A model generated the notes under the pieces. The model did not search any database. It had not been told where the DNA came from and saw only the letters and a program-made list of their open reading frames with translations. From Hyphomonadaceae bacterium UBA1849 (GTDB taxonomy: Bacteria; Pseudomonadota; Alphaproteobacteria; Caulobacterales; Hyphomonadaceae): a DNA stretch of 64,000 nucleotides. This document shows positions 16,863 to 26,044 of the stretch, piece after piece (position 1 is the first letter of the stretch; the number at the start of each line of letters is the position of its first letter). The stretch covers positions 186,001 to 250,000 of the forward strand of contig DDIN01000002.1 of NCBI GenBank assembly GCA_002338565.1, in the 5' to 3' direction. A program made the position numbers and the translations under genes.

Positions 16863-19800
16863 GTGAACGGGAAATTATTTAAATCACGCCTGCTGGCGAC
16901 TTCGGTCATCGCAGGCTTCGTGGGTGCTCTGGCGCTCGCGCCTGCACACGCGCAGGAAGCTGAAGATGATATCGTAATCATCACTGAGGATGAAGAAGAA
17001 GCTTCGACGCAGGAACGTGTCGTCGTAACTGGTTCACGTATCGCACGTGACACATTTACTTCTACATCTCCTCTGCAGGTTCTGACTGGCGAGACGATCA
17101 ACGAAGCAGGTGTTCTTGACCTCGGTGAAGCACTTCAGTCGACGTCTGTTGTTCAGGGCATTCAGCTCGACCAGACATTCAACGCGACACAAGTTTCAGA
17201 CGCGGGCCCGGGTGCTCAGTCTGTTGCTCTTCGTGGTCTGGACGCTGAACGTACACTGGTTCTCATCAACGGTCGCCGTTATGCGCCAGCTGGTATCGAG
17301 GGCGCGCCATCGTTCCCGGATATCTCTCTGATTCCAACATCAGCGATTGAGCGTACGGACATCCTGCTTGACGGCGCGTCTTCTGTATACGGTTCAGATG
17401 CGGTTGCGGGTGTTGTTAACATCATCCTCCGTTCTGAGTTTGAAGGCCTCGAAATCGGTGGTCAGTTCAACAACCCACTCGAAGGCGGTTCAGAGAGCTA
17501 CTCTGTAGACTTCATCGCTGGTGTTGTTGGCGACTTCGGTCACCTGACTATTGCCGGTGAGCACTACAACCAGGAAGCGCTTTACGGTTGTGATCGCGAC
17601 TGGATGCGTGCGACTGCTAACCCTGACAACTGGCCGGACTTTGCTAACCAGTCTGTCTGTGGGTCTATTGATATCAGTGAGGACGGAACTGAGCTCGGCA
17701 CACAGCGTCAAAGTCAGAGCTTCTCTGCTTTCCCGTTCGGCGCGATTCTTCTCGGTCGCGCGGGTCAGACAGATGGTGCGGGTATTCCGAACTTCATCCA
17801 GGCCGATCTCGGTGGCAACTTTAATGGTCTGTACGGTCTGACAGTTCTTGGTAACCAAGATCTGCAACTGAGCCCGTCATTCCAGCGTTCATCTATCTTC
17901 GTGACTGGTGAGTTTGACCTGAACGACTTTGTTGAAGGCATGACAGCTTTCACTGAGTTCAACCTGTCTAACCGTCAGTCCAGCTTCACGGGTGCTTCTG
18001 GTGTTATCGACGCTGCTGTTCAGCCGTCTAACCCATACATTCAGTCTGAAGGCTTCACGATTGGTGGTGCTGGGCCGACTTCAAACTTCACAATGCGTCC
18101 GCTTGACCCGACACCAAGCGGCGTTGAGTCTGAGCTGACGCAGTACCGTTTCATTTCCGGTGTTCGTGGTGACCTCGCATTCCTTTCTGATGCACTGGCT
18201 GACTGGGACTATGAAGCATTCGGTGGTTATACGCGTTCACAGGGTTATTCTGACCGTGGCGTGATCCTTGAAGAAAACCTGATCCGATCTCTGAACACAG
18301 AAATCGATCCGGCAACGGGTACGGTTGTTTGTGCTGCTACGCCAAACCCAACCGCGCCATTCAGCCCAGGTGAGGTGACTGAACCATGTATTCCGTTCAA
18401 CCCGTTCTTCGCGGGCCTTTACCCGACGGATGGATCTGATCCTTACTTCGAAGATCCACGCCTTCTGGACTATCTGTCCGGTACACGGTCTTCTACAACT
18501 TTCGTTGATGAGACGCTCTTTGGTGCGTTTGTATCGGGCCCGATTTTTGAGCTGCCGGCTGGTGAAGTTCAGGTCGTTCTTGGTACAGAATTCCGTGAAG
18601 ACGCAATCGATACACGTTCAGATGATGTAACTGCACGTGGTCTGGGTTCGGGCTTCTTCTCTGACCGCCCAACATCCGGTACGGTTGATCTCCTCGAATT
18701 CTACGGCGAGGTGTTCATCCCGATCCTGTCTGGTCAGCGTTTTGCCGAAGACCTCAGCGTCGAGCTTGCTGGTCGCGCGGTTGATCACGAGTTTTACGGT
18801 CGTAACAGCACATACGCTGTCAAAGGTTCCTGGTCTCCGACTGACTACCTGACATTCCGTGCGACATACGGTACGTCTTTCCGTGCACCAAACCTGCGTG
18901 AGCTTTTCCTCGAGGGGCAATCTTCATTCGCAGCTCTGAACGACCCTTGTGAGGTTCCAACTCTCGCTCAGACTGATACGGACGGTGACGGCGTTCTTGA
19001 CGCTTACACACCGGGTGCGGACAACGATAACGATGGCGTAGGTGACCTTGACGGTCGTCGACCAGACGTACTGGCTAACTGTCAGGCTGAAGGCCTCGAT
19101 CCGTTCTCTCTCGCTATCGGTATCAACACGGGTACCGTTGAAACATACAGCTCTGGTAACACCGGTCTCGATCCGGAAACTTCAGAATCTTATTCTTATG
19201 GTTTCGTATTCGAACAGCCGTTCACAGATAAGTTTGACCTGCGCTTTGGTATGAACTTCTGGGAGATTGAAATTGAAGACTCTGTCTTCAACCCATCTGC
19301 TGGATTCCTCGTAAACGAGTGCTATACGTCCGCGAACTTCCCGAACGATCCGTTCTGTACACGTCGTCTGCGTGACCCGAACACAGGCTTCCTGCTTGAG
19401 ATTGATGCTACGCCGTTCAACATCGCTTCTGAAACAGCAAGCGGTATGGACGTCAACGTAGGCTTCAACACGGACTTCTCAGCGTTTGGTCGTGACGTAT
19501 TTGCAAGCGTTGACCTGCAGGCAACACGTTCAGACGAGATTTCCCAGACGATCATTCTCCCAGGATCTCCTGCGACTACGGATGAGTTTGCGGGCGAAAT
19601 CGGTAACCCGGAATGGCGTCTGACGAGCCAGTCTCGTCTGTCTTTCGACGAGTGGAGCTTCTTCTGGCAGATGCGTTACATCGATGGTCAGACTGCTGAT
19701 TTTGATGATCAGCCTGTGAACTGTAACTCTACAGCGAACGGTGGCACTGCATCTCGTGAAGTGCCAGAGTGTTACACTACAGACGACATTTTCTACCACG

Positions 19801-19988
19801 ACGTATCTGTAACTTATGATGCAGACACATGGTCCGTTCGTGCGGGTATCCGTAACCTGCTCGACCAGGATCCACCTCGTCTTGACGAAGATGTGACATT
19901 CACTTCCGACGCTCGTAACGTGCCGCTTGGCGCTGGTTATGACCGCATCGGTCGTACTATCTTCGTGAACGTTTCTAAGCGCTTCTAA
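16863..19988 (+). CDS. TonB-dependent receptor
   Basis: Outer-membrane active importer, 1041 residues. The GTG at 16863 has a perfect GGAGG upstream and starts a signal peptide ending AHA|QE; the earlier in-frame start lacks a ribosome-binding site. Mature protein: an acidic N-terminus (EAEDDIVIITEDEEE), TonB box-like ERVVVTGSRI, then the plug domain with RGLDAERTLVLINGRRYAP and LLDGASSVYGSDAVAGVVNI. The barrel ends in FVNVSKRF with a terminal Phe. An unusual Asp-rich insert (DTDGDGVLD, then DNDNDGVGDLDG) near residues 704-735 looks like calcium-binding thrombospondin-type-3 sequence in an extracellular loop. Substrate is unknown. Codon use and promoter suggest high expression. A terminator follows at once. 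Confidence 0.93.
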   Translation: MNGKLFKSRLLATSVIAGFVGALALAPAHAQEAEDDIVIITEDEEEASTQERVVVTGSRIARDTFTSTSPLQVLTGETINEAGVLDLGEALQSTSVVQGIQLDQTFNATQVSDAGPGAQSVALRGLDAERTLVLINGRRYAPAGIEGAPSFPDISLIPTSAIERTDILLDGASSVYGSDAVAGVVNIILRSEFEGLEIGGQFNNPLEGGSESYSVDFIAGVVGDFGHLTIAGEHYNQEALYGCDRDWMRATANPDNWPDFANQSVCGSIDISEDGTELGTQRQSQSFSAFPFGAILLGRAGQTDGAGIPNFIQADLGGNFNGLYGLTVLGNQDLQLSPSFQRSSIFVTGEFDLNDFVEGMTAFTEFNLSNRQSSFTGASGVIDAAVQPSNPYIQSEGFTIGGAGPTSNFTMRPLDPTPSGVESELTQYRFISGVRGDLAFLSDALADWDYEAFGGYTRSQGYSDRGVILEENLIRSLNTEIDPATGTVVCAATPNPTAPFSPGEVTEPCIPFNPFFAGLYPTDGSDPYFEDPRLLDYLSGTRSSTTFVDETLFGAFVSGPIFELPAGEVQVVLGTEFREDAIDTRSDDVTARGLGSGFFSDRPTSGTVDLLEFYGEVFIPILSGQRFAEDLSVELAGRAVDHEFYGRNSTYAVKGSWSPTDYLTFRATYGTSFRAPNLRELFLEGQSSFAALNDPCEVPTLAQTDTDGDGVLDAYTPGADNDNDGVGDLDGRRPDVLANCQAEGLDPFSLAIGINTGTVETYSSGNTGLDPETSESYSYGFVFEQPFTDKFDLRFGMNFWEIEIEDSVFNPSAGFLVNECYTSANFPNDPFCTRRLRDPNTGFLLEIDATPFNIASETASGMDVNVGFNTDFSAFGRDVFASVDLQATRSDEISQTIILPGSPATTDEFAGEIGNPEWRLTSQSRLSFDEWSFFWQMRYIDGQTADFDDQPVNCNSTANGGTASREVPECYTTDDIFYHDVSVTYDADTWSVRAGIRNLLDQDPPRLDEDVTFTSDARNVPLGAGYDRIGRTIFVNVSKRF

Positions 19989-20000
19989 TCGATCGCTGAA

Positions 20001-20019
20001 ACGTTCGAAGATCGAACGT
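20001..20019. repeat. Perfect 8-bp inverted repeat after the TonB receptor gene
   Basis: ACGTTCGA (20001-20008) and TCGAACGT (20012-20019) flank AGA. It lies just before the terminator hairpin and may stabilise the 3' end of the message. Confidence 0.6.
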
Positions 20020-20028
20020 AAGAGAATT

Positions 20029-20060
20029 AGGGCCAGCAGTTCCGACTGCTGGCCCTTTTT
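20029..20060 (+). terminator. Intrinsic terminator of the TonB receptor gene
   Basis: AGGGCCAGCAG (20029-20039) and CTGCTGGCCCT (20046-20056) form an 11-bp stem followed by TTTT. Strong intrinsic terminator. Confidence 0.92.
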
Positions 20061-20189
20061 CGTGTTCAACTCTTGAGACGAGCGATGTGGTTCGTAGAGC
20101 ACGAGACGCCAGGGAAATCTTCGCTACTGTCCGCATGGTATAGTTAGCTTGGCGCCGTGCTAAAGCGCTGGGCAAGGAACGAGTAGGGG

Positions 20190-20360
20190 CCGATCTAGCA
20201 TCTGAACAGTGGAGGTGTTCTCTGTCTGTTGTTACCTGATAGGGCCCGTGTTCGGGCGGCGGGAACTTTATGTAAAACAATGCTCCTAGCGTATTGGCTA
20301 ACGCAGCGCTGTCACTTCGTTCAAGCGTCGCGGGTGTGTGCGCTGTACTGGCGTCAAGCA
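20190..20360 (+). ncRNA. Candidate structured RNA in an otherwise gene-free gap (6S-like?)
   Basis: The 300-base gap 20061-20364 has no convincing gene. The plus strand holds features of a structured RNA: a GCCCG-tgtt-CGGGC hairpin (20243-20256) enclosed by a GTTC ... GAAC pairing, a GCGT ... ACGC hairpin near 20289-20304, and an ACAGTG ... CGCTGT closing pairing. A GGTGTTC start and CACTTCGTTCAAG end recall, from memory, 6S RNA in related bacteria. The call is weak: the closing stem is short and no promoter is convincing. Covariation in homologous gaps would decide it. Confidence 0.3.
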
Positions 20361-20364
20361 AAGA

Positions 20365-20396
20365 AAAAGGCCCTCTTCATGTGAAGAGGGCCTTTT
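20365..20396. terminator. Intrinsic terminator, mainly for sppA
   Basis: AAAAGGCCCTCTTCA (20365-20379) and TGAAGAGGGCCTTTT (20382-20396) form a 15-bp stem. On the minus strand it is followed by TTTTTCTTT, on the plus strand only by TTTT, so it best serves sppA but could end a plus-strand RNA too. Confidence 0.92.
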
Positions 20397-20422
20397 GCGT
20401 TTTCGCTATGAGGCGTCTCAGG

Positions 20423-22171
20423 TTAGCGGATTGAACCGTACTCTGAGCGCATTTGTGTCTGTCCGGAGCTCAGTGCTTGTGACTGCTGAATAAGCATTTG
20501 GACCTGCTCGTTCCGGAGAAGAACGGAAAGGTCTTCCATGTTCGCTGCAGCGCTAGCTGAAGAGCCGGTCAGGCTGCCAATGAACTCTTCCAGAGTTGGC
20601 GCTTCCGGGTAATAGATCGTCTCTGTGTTGGCATCTTCCGGGATGTTCGCCAGCTCGCGAGCATGGTCGATTGCATCCATCAGACCGCCGACATTCGTGA
20701 CGAGGCCGAGATCAGCAGCATCGGTGCCGCTCCAGACACGACCACGCGCGATTTCGCGTACGCGGGTTTCGTCCAGTTCACGGCCGGTCGCTACGATGTG
20801 CATGAAGCGATCGTAGGTCCGCTCAAGCCCTGCATAGAGCAGTTCACGCTGTTCGTCTGTGAAGCTGTCCAGCGTGTAGACGGACGCCATAGGGCCGCCG
20901 ACAGCAATCGTGCTTGGATTGACGCCGAACCGGCGCATCGCATCGGCCAGTGCAAACTTGCCGCCGTAAACGCCGATTGAACCGGTGATAGTGGTCTCAG
21001 ACGCGAAGATGGCATCTGCGCCAGCGGACACATAATAACCGCCAGATGCTGCGACAGAGCCCATGCTAACAACGACTGGCTTGTTCATATCCGTCTGGAC
21101 ACGTTCTACCGCGCGCCAGATTTGCTCGGATGCGATGGCTGAGCCGCCGCCTGAGTCGACCCGGAACACGATCGCTCCGACATTGTCGTTTCGACCGGCT
21201 GCAAGGATCGCTTCAGCAATAGAATCAGATGCGAAATTGCCTTCGCCGCCGAATGGGGAGCCGCTGTATCCGCCTGTCACGATACCGCCTTCGCCGCCAA
21301 CAATCGCGATTGCAGGGCTGTCATAGCGCACGTATGGCGGTTGGTAATCAAAGACAGACACGAGCTCTGCGCTTTCGCCTGCTTGTTGCAGCGCTGCACG
21401 CTGTGCATCTTCTGGCCAATTGATTTGAGTGATCAGATTTGCTTCCAGTGCGCGATCCGCGGTGATCGGGCCGCTCTCCAGAAGCGAACGCAGGCTATCA
21501 ACATCTGTATATGCGCGGTCTTCAGCGATATCACGGACAGTGATGTCCCAGATGTCCGAAATCAGCTCTAACATCGCTTCGCGGTGCGGCTCTGTATAAT
21601 CGGTCTGCTGATAGACGTTCGGCGCGTTCTTATATTCGTAGAAAGCCAGAATTTCTGCTGAAGCCTGAAACTCTTCAAACAGGTCGCCCATGAAAAGAGT
21701 CTCTGTTGAAAGGCCTGAAACGACGATTTCAGATCCTGGCTGCAGAATTATCTCGTCAGCAGAGGATATGCTCCGATAAGCGGACGGGCTGGTGCCTAGG
21801 ACGCCCTGCGTGTGTACATGCACGAACTTGCCATTGTCGCGCAGGGTTTGAATCGTATCGCGCAGCTCTTCAGCCCGAGAGTGACCGATTCCCATCTCGC
21901 TGGCGCGGATGAAGACGCCGTGTACAGCAGGGTCTTCTGCAGCAAGCTCGAGATTCTGCAGCATTCCGATAAAGGAGGAAGATGATCCAAACGGAGGAGG
22001 GGCATTCACGGGTTGGTCTGGCAGCCCACGGCGCAGATCAATTTCCAGTACGATTGATTCGGGTGGCGGTTCGGCTTTTGGAATCATCGCAATCACAACA
22101 AAGACGCCAACGGCCAGAAACAGCAGCAGGGCGATAAAGCCGCCCAGCACTGAGGCAAAAAAGGTTTTCAA
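20423..22171 (-). CDS. sppA: Signal peptide peptidase SppA, 67K type
   Basis: Membrane-anchored serine protease that degrades cleaved signal peptides. 582 residues from a TTG at 22171, chosen because AAGGAG stands six bases upstream and it gives a short basic start and one transmembrane helix (TFFASVLGGFIALLLFLAV); the longer frame from 22300 runs into an A/T-rich leader and has no other ATG until residue 69. It has two tandem SppA domains, as in the long E. coli type. The catalytic Lys lies in EYKNAPNVYQQ of the first domain and the nucleophilic Ser in GSVAASGGYYVSAGAD of the second. Same-strand neighbours are absent; it is convergent with the gap at 20.1 kb. Confidence 0.93.
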   Translation of the reverse strand: MKTFFASVLGGFIALLLFLAVGVFVVIAMIPKAEPPPESIVLEIDLRRGLPDQPVNAPPPFGSSSSFIGMLQNLELAAEDPAVHGVFIRASEMGIGHSRAEELRDTIQTLRDNGKFVHVHTQGVLGTSPSAYRSISSADEIILQPGSEIVVSGLSTETLFMGDLFEEFQASAEILAFYEYKNAPNVYQQTDYTEPHREAMLELISDIWDITVRDIAEDRAYTDVDSLRSLLESGPITADRALEANLITQINWPEDAQRAALQQAGESAELVSVFDYQPPYVRYDSPAIAIVGGEGGIVTGGYSGSPFGGEGNFASDSIAEAILAAGRNDNVGAIVFRVDSGGGSAIASEQIWRAVERVQTDMNKPVVVSMGSVAASGGYYVSAGADAIFASETTITGSIGVYGGKFALADAMRRFGVNPSTIAVGGPMASVYTLDSFTDEQRELLYAGLERTYDRFMHIVATGRELDETRVREIARGRVWSGTDAADLGLVTNVGGLMDAIDHARELANIPEDANTETIYYPEAPTLEEFIGSLTGSSASAAANMEDLSVLLRNEQVQMLIQQSQALSSGQTQMRSEYGSIR

Positions 22172-22364
22172 TTCCTGCTCCTTGGTCGGAATGTACTTTT
22201 TACATTTATCGAAAAAGAATAAGGAAAGAGCTAATTTTTGTAAAGATTTTATCGCATCACAAAAAAAAATCCCCGTGCTGGCGGCATTGAAGTGAAACAA
22301 TCTGAAAAATCTTCACAAAGCTGGTTGCATCCTCAAAAAGCATTGGGTAATAACCGCCGCTCGT

Positions 22365-22439
22365 TGGGGCGTCGCCAAGCGGTAAGGCACCGGTTTTTGG
22401 TATCGGCATTCCCAGGTTCGAATCCTGGCGCCCCAGCCA
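22365..22439 (+). tRNA. tRNA-Gln (UUG)
   Basis: 75 bases with encoded CCA. Acceptor stem TGGGGCG / CGCCCCA, discriminator G, T-arm CCAGG-TTCGAAT-CCTGG, anticodon stem CCGGT / ATCGG with one G-U pair, and loop TTTTGGT giving anticodon TTG (reads CAA). It stands alone upstream of a long non-coding stretch. Confidence 0.95.
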
Positions 22440-23327
22440 CCTTCCTGACCACAATACAAGTAATCAGAGCCGGATCATTTTGCCCGGGGTGAACTGTTGT
22501 GCGATCGGCTGATAGTACCGACCGCGTTGTGCGCTCGGACCGTTGTGTTTCCTGGTGTCTGCGCCAAATACCCTTAAGAATTGAATCGGGCTGAACGTGT
22601 TCGCGTATCTGGATTTTTCAACGCGTTTTTTGCGGTGTGCTGTAATAACAAAGTACATCGCTGAATTTTGTTTTCCGTCTTCTCCGGGCAATTTACTGAA
22701 TAAAAATTTTTCAGTTTTGCGGGAAAATTGTTCACGTCATTCTGGTTTTTGAATTGATTAGAAAAAAAGTATGCACTCGCCTGACGAGTAAAGCCAAATA
22801 ATCAGCTGGTCCTTTACAATAAAAATATGCTCCTCTTTCCAAGCAGATCAGGAGTGCACTTGGTGTCCAAAAAGTTAATCAACATCAGGGGCGGACTGTT
22901 TTGAAATGCGGCCCAAAATTGATGCTGGACATTCACTTCATAACGGGGCACTTCGGTCTGGGGCCAATTCTGGGCACCTTTAAGGCAGCGCTGTGTTTCA
23001 GCTATTGTCTTAACGGCAGTTCAGTGATTGGTTACATTATAACCTGTTGAGTTGACGTATTGATCTTTTCCTGAAGGTTGATAGCGTCAGGATGTCGCTC
23101 GGGGACTGGCGTCATTTCAGCCAATGAATTGGCTCAACAAGATAAGCCGGATGGCTAGCATCCGTATTTCGGGGCTTGCGCGGTCCATAGAGGCCGGCAG
23201 AATCCCAGAACTGAACCTGCGTGTGTGTGCAGGGCTATGAGTTTTGACGGCGGCAGAGTGCTCTGTCTGCCGCCTTTGCGGATTTCTCGCGTGAATGTCA
23301 CGCGCACAATGGGAGTGAGAGGCGAAC
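22440..23327. other. 888-bp AT-rich intergenic region with no credible gene
   Basis: No frame with coding character was seen on either strand. The 22690-22860 part is strongly AT-rich. It includes an imperfect inverted repeat: GCACTCGCCTGA (22773-22784) against TCAGGAGTGC (22848-22857), the same sequence apart from two missing bases. The second part contains two G/C-rich similar words (GGCCCAAAATTG near 22910 and GGGGCCAATTCTGGG near 22964). A possible -10 (TATAAC) lies near 23040. Most likely it is the regulatory region of the DUF3450-TonB operon, or a decayed gene; a small RNA is possible. Confidence 0.4.
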
Positions 23328-24098
23328 ATGAAGAATGTTCTTTATCCGGCCTGCAGCGCAGCGATTGCTGGCCTTTGCCTGGTTGCATTGCCTGCATCAG
23401 CTCAGCTGAACCAGGCGCTCGAAATTGGTGAACAAGCTACACGCCAAGCCGAGCAAATTCAGGTTCAAATCAATCAGCTCGACGACGAGCGCAGCGACCT
23501 TGAGCGTGAATATCGCTCACTGCTGCAAGAACTGACTGCTGCTGAACTTTTCGTTCTGCAACAGGAGCAGGTTGTTGAATCTCAGCAGGAAGAACTCGCT
23601 TCAGCACGCGAGCAGCTCGAGCGTATCGATGAGACTAAAGCTCAGATGATGCCTATGATGTACGCAATGATCGATGATCTGCGCACATTTGTTGAAGCTG
23701 ACCTGCCATTCAAAATGGACATCCGTACAGAGCGCCTCGAGCAGCTCGACACAGCTATGACAGCTGCGGACGTAACAGCCGGTGAGCGCTACCGCCTTAT
23801 CGTTGAAGCGTATCAGGCTGAAATGCAGTACGGTAACACAATCGACACCTTCGAAGGCAGCATCTCAAACGCTGCTGGCGAAGCGATCACGGTTCAAATG
23901 TTCCAGTACGGTCGCGTCGCACTTGTTTATCACAACCCTGCAAACGGTGAGGTCGCACGTTGGGACCGCGAAGCTGGTGCCTGGGAAGTTCTCCCAGACA
24001 GCTACCGCCGTCCGATCCAGGACGCGATCCGTATCGCTGAAGGCACGAAGCAACAGGACGTTCTCTTCGCTCCTGTCCAACGCTTCTCGGTCGAGTAA
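23328..24098 (+). CDS. DUF3450 family periplasmic coiled-coil protein
   Basis: First gene of the TonB energy-transduction operon. 256 residues with a signal peptide (cut after ASA|QL near residue 25), then a long Gln/Glu-rich coiled coil (about residues 30-110) and a C-terminal globular part with WDREAGAWEVLPDSYRRPI, the usual end of this family. DUF3450 proteins precede TtpC-ExbB-ExbD-TonB2 genes in marine bacteria such as Vibrio and Shewanella, where they are thought to help couple TonB2 complexes. SD: GGGAGTGAGAGG upstream of the ATG at 23328. The next gene starts 23 bases downstream. Confidence 0.9.
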   Translation: MKNVLYPACSAAIAGLCLVALPASAQLNQALEIGEQATRQAEQIQVQINQLDDERSDLEREYRSLLQELTAAELFVLQQEQVVESQQEELASAREQLERIDETKAQMMPMMYAMIDDLRTFVEADLPFKMDIRTERLEQLDTAMTAADVTAGERYRLIVEAYQAEMQYGNTIDTFEGSISNAAGEAITVQMFQYGRVALVYHNPANGEVARWDREAGAWEVLPDSYRRPIQDAIRIAEGTKQQDVLFAPVQRFSVE

Positions 24099-24121
24099 CG
24101 CAAGGTAAAGGTATCGTAACT

Positions 24122-25504
24122 ATGAAAAAGACCACCTTTTCTATGAAAGCGCTTGCTGCCGCCGCGATGTTCGGCGCTGGTACGCTTGTCTCTGCCCTTC
24201 CGGCAGTTGCTCAGGTCAGCTCACTCTCAGAAGTTCTGGAAGCTGTCCGTCGCGACTCTAACGAACTGTCTTCTGCTAACCAGCAGCGTCTGAACGAATT
24301 CCGTCAGGCCGCTAGCGAGCAGGAAGCGTCTATGGCGTCTCTCCGTTCACAGCTGAACGCTGCAAACAGCCGTGGCCAGTCTCTGGCTAACCAGGTTGCT
24401 GCAACAGAAGCCGAACTCGGCGAGCTCCGTGCTGAAATTTCTGAACTTGCTGGTGACTTCGGTCAGCTGCACGGTCAGTTCCGTGAAGCTGCTGGTCAGG
24501 TTATGCCTGTTCTTCGCAACTCACTGGCATCTGCTCAGTACACGGGTCGTGTAGAAGGTCTCGCTGAAGTTGCTGAATCTCAGTCGCTTCCGGTTCGTGA
24601 AGAACTTGACCGTCTTCCAAAGTCGATCCTTCTCGAAATGATTGCGCAGTCTGAAGTCACGTCTTTCGAAGCACCTGTGCAGCAGATCGGTCCAGACGGC
24701 GAAACGCAGACAATGGAAGTTTTCCGTGTAGGCGTATTCAACGCTGCTACGGTTGACGGCACACGTTTCGTTGAAATGCGTAATGGCGATCTTATCGCTT
24801 ATGAGAAGCAGCCTCCTGGCAACTACTCAAGCGCTATGGCTGCTCTGATCTCCGCTGGAGAAGGCGAAGTTGTTCGCGCGCCGATCGACCCGTCTAAAGG
24901 CACGCTGTTTGACACATACGGTAAACTGCCAAACTTCAATGACCGTATCGAAGCTGGTGGTACCGTTGGTTACGTCATCATCGTAATGGGCATCATTGGT
25001 GTTCTCCTTGGCCTCTTCAAACTCGTTTCCATCATTCTGATGACAGGCGCTATGCGCTCTACAGCGAAGTCGAAGCAAGCTGGTAAAGGTAACCCTCTGG
25101 CACGCGTATTCGGTGTGTACGAAGCTCACCGTAATGACGGCGTAGAAACACTCGAAATGAAACTCGACGAGCAAATCCTCAAAGAGTCTCCGAAAATCGA
25201 ACGTTTCAACGACATCATTAAAGTCTTCGCGTCTGTTGCTCCGCTTCTTGGTCTCCTCGGTACGGTTATCGGTATGATCGTAACCTTTACGGCGATCACG
25301 ATTTACGGTGCTGGTGATCCACAGCTGATGGCTGACGGTATCTCTCAGGCTCTTATGACAACCGTTATGGGTCTCTGTGCGGCTATCCCGCTTCTTCTGA
25401 TCCACGCAATCTGTTCAGCGGCTTCCCGCTCTGCGTCTCAGCTCCTCGACGAGCAGGCAGCAGGTCTGGTTGCAGAACGTGCGGAACGTGAGGCGGCGGC
25501 TTAG
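24122..25504 (+). CDS. MotA/TolQ/ExbB-family proton channel with periplasmic coiled-coil domain (TtpC-like)
   Basis: 460 residues. A signal-like hydrophobic start (ALAAAAMFGAGTLVSALPAVAQ) leads into a periplasmic coiled coil of about 120 residues, then a small globular stretch, then the ExbB-type membrane core from about residue 275: GTVGYVIIVMGIIGVLLGLFKLV, and later FASVAPLLGLLGTVIGMIVTF, the family signature, followed by TTVMGLCAAIPLLLIHA. This layout is that of TtpC, the third ExbB-like subunit of TonB2 systems, which with ExbB and ExbD conducts protons to power TonB. The operon spacing supports the call. A second, shorter ExbB follows 30 bases later. Confidence 0.9.
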   Translation: MKKTTFSMKALAAAAMFGAGTLVSALPAVAQVSSLSEVLEAVRRDSNELSSANQQRLNEFRQAASEQEASMASLRSQLNAANSRGQSLANQVAATEAELGELRAEISELAGDFGQLHGQFREAAGQVMPVLRNSLASAQYTGRVEGLAEVAESQSLPVREELDRLPKSILLEMIAQSEVTSFEAPVQQIGPDGETQTMEVFRVGVFNAATVDGTRFVEMRNGDLIAYEKQPPGNYSSAMAALISAGEGEVVRAPIDPSKGTLFDTYGKLPNFNDRIEAGGTVGYVIIVMGIIGVLLGLFKLVSIILMTGAMRSTAKSKQAGKGNPLARVFGVYEAHRNDGVETLEMKLDEQILKESPKIERFNDIIKVFASVAPLLGLLGTVIGMIVTFTAITIYGAGDPQLMADGISQALMTTVMGLCAAIPLLLIHAICSAASRSASQLLDEQAAGLVAERAEREAAA

Positions 25505-25534
25505 GCCGTCGCAAGGTGGAATGGAGGCAAGCAT

Positions 25535-26044
25535 ATGCTAGCTGACCTTCAAGCCTTTCTGGGTCGAGGTGGACCAGTCCTCGTCGTGATCATGGTTACC
25601 ACATTTATTATGTGGGCTCTGATTCTCGAACGGATGTTCTACTTCAACTTCGGGCACAACGCTGTGGCCAAGAGAGCTGTAGAAGCTTGGAATAGTCGTA
25701 AAGACAAATCCTCGGTTCTTGCTCACTGGGTTCGCGAGAAGCTTGTGTCTGAAGTTCGCCAGCAGGCGGAACAGAATGTAGGCCTCACGAAAGCGATGGT
25801 AGCTTTAGCGCCATTGCTGGGTCTCCTCGGTACAGTGACGGGGATGGTGACCGTATTCGACGTTATGGCCCTTTCTTCGGGTTCTGACGCGCAGGCAATG
25901 TCAGGTGGTGTGTCTCGTGCAACCATCCCGACAATGGCAGGCATGGTCGCCTCTCTGTCAGGCATCATTTTTACCAGCAGTATGGATCGTACGGTTAGCC
26001 GTAAGGTTCAGACGGTCGCAGACCAGATGGAGATTGATGCATGA
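25535..26044 (+). CDS. exbB: ExbB/TolQ-family proton channel
   Basis: 169 residues, the short ExbB form, with three membrane segments: the first near residues 15-33 (LVVIMVTTFIMWALILERM), and the paired signature MVALAPLLGLLGTVTGMVTVF near residue 90 and MAGMVASLSGIIFTSSM near 140. Partner of the two ExbD subunits. GGAGG upstream of the ATG at 25535. Its stop overlaps the next ATG by four bases (ATGA), so translation is coupled. Confidence 0.9.
   Translation: MLADLQAFLGRGGPVLVVIMVTTFIMWALILERMFYFNFGHNAVAKRAVEAWNSRKDKSSVLAHWVREKLVSEVRQQAEQNVGLTKAMVALAPLLGLLGTVTGMVTVFDVMALSSGSDAQAMSGGVSRATIPTMAGMVASLSGIIFTSSMDRTVSRKVQTVADQMEIDA

Noticed and set aside
19975..20361. 128-codon open frame on the minus strand after the TonB receptor
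   Set aside because: It runs across a strong terminator and the candidate RNA, and has no family features.
22464..22691. 75-codon open frame on the minus strand in the AT-rich gap
   Set aside because: No recognisable motif, no ribosome-binding site, composition not gene-like.
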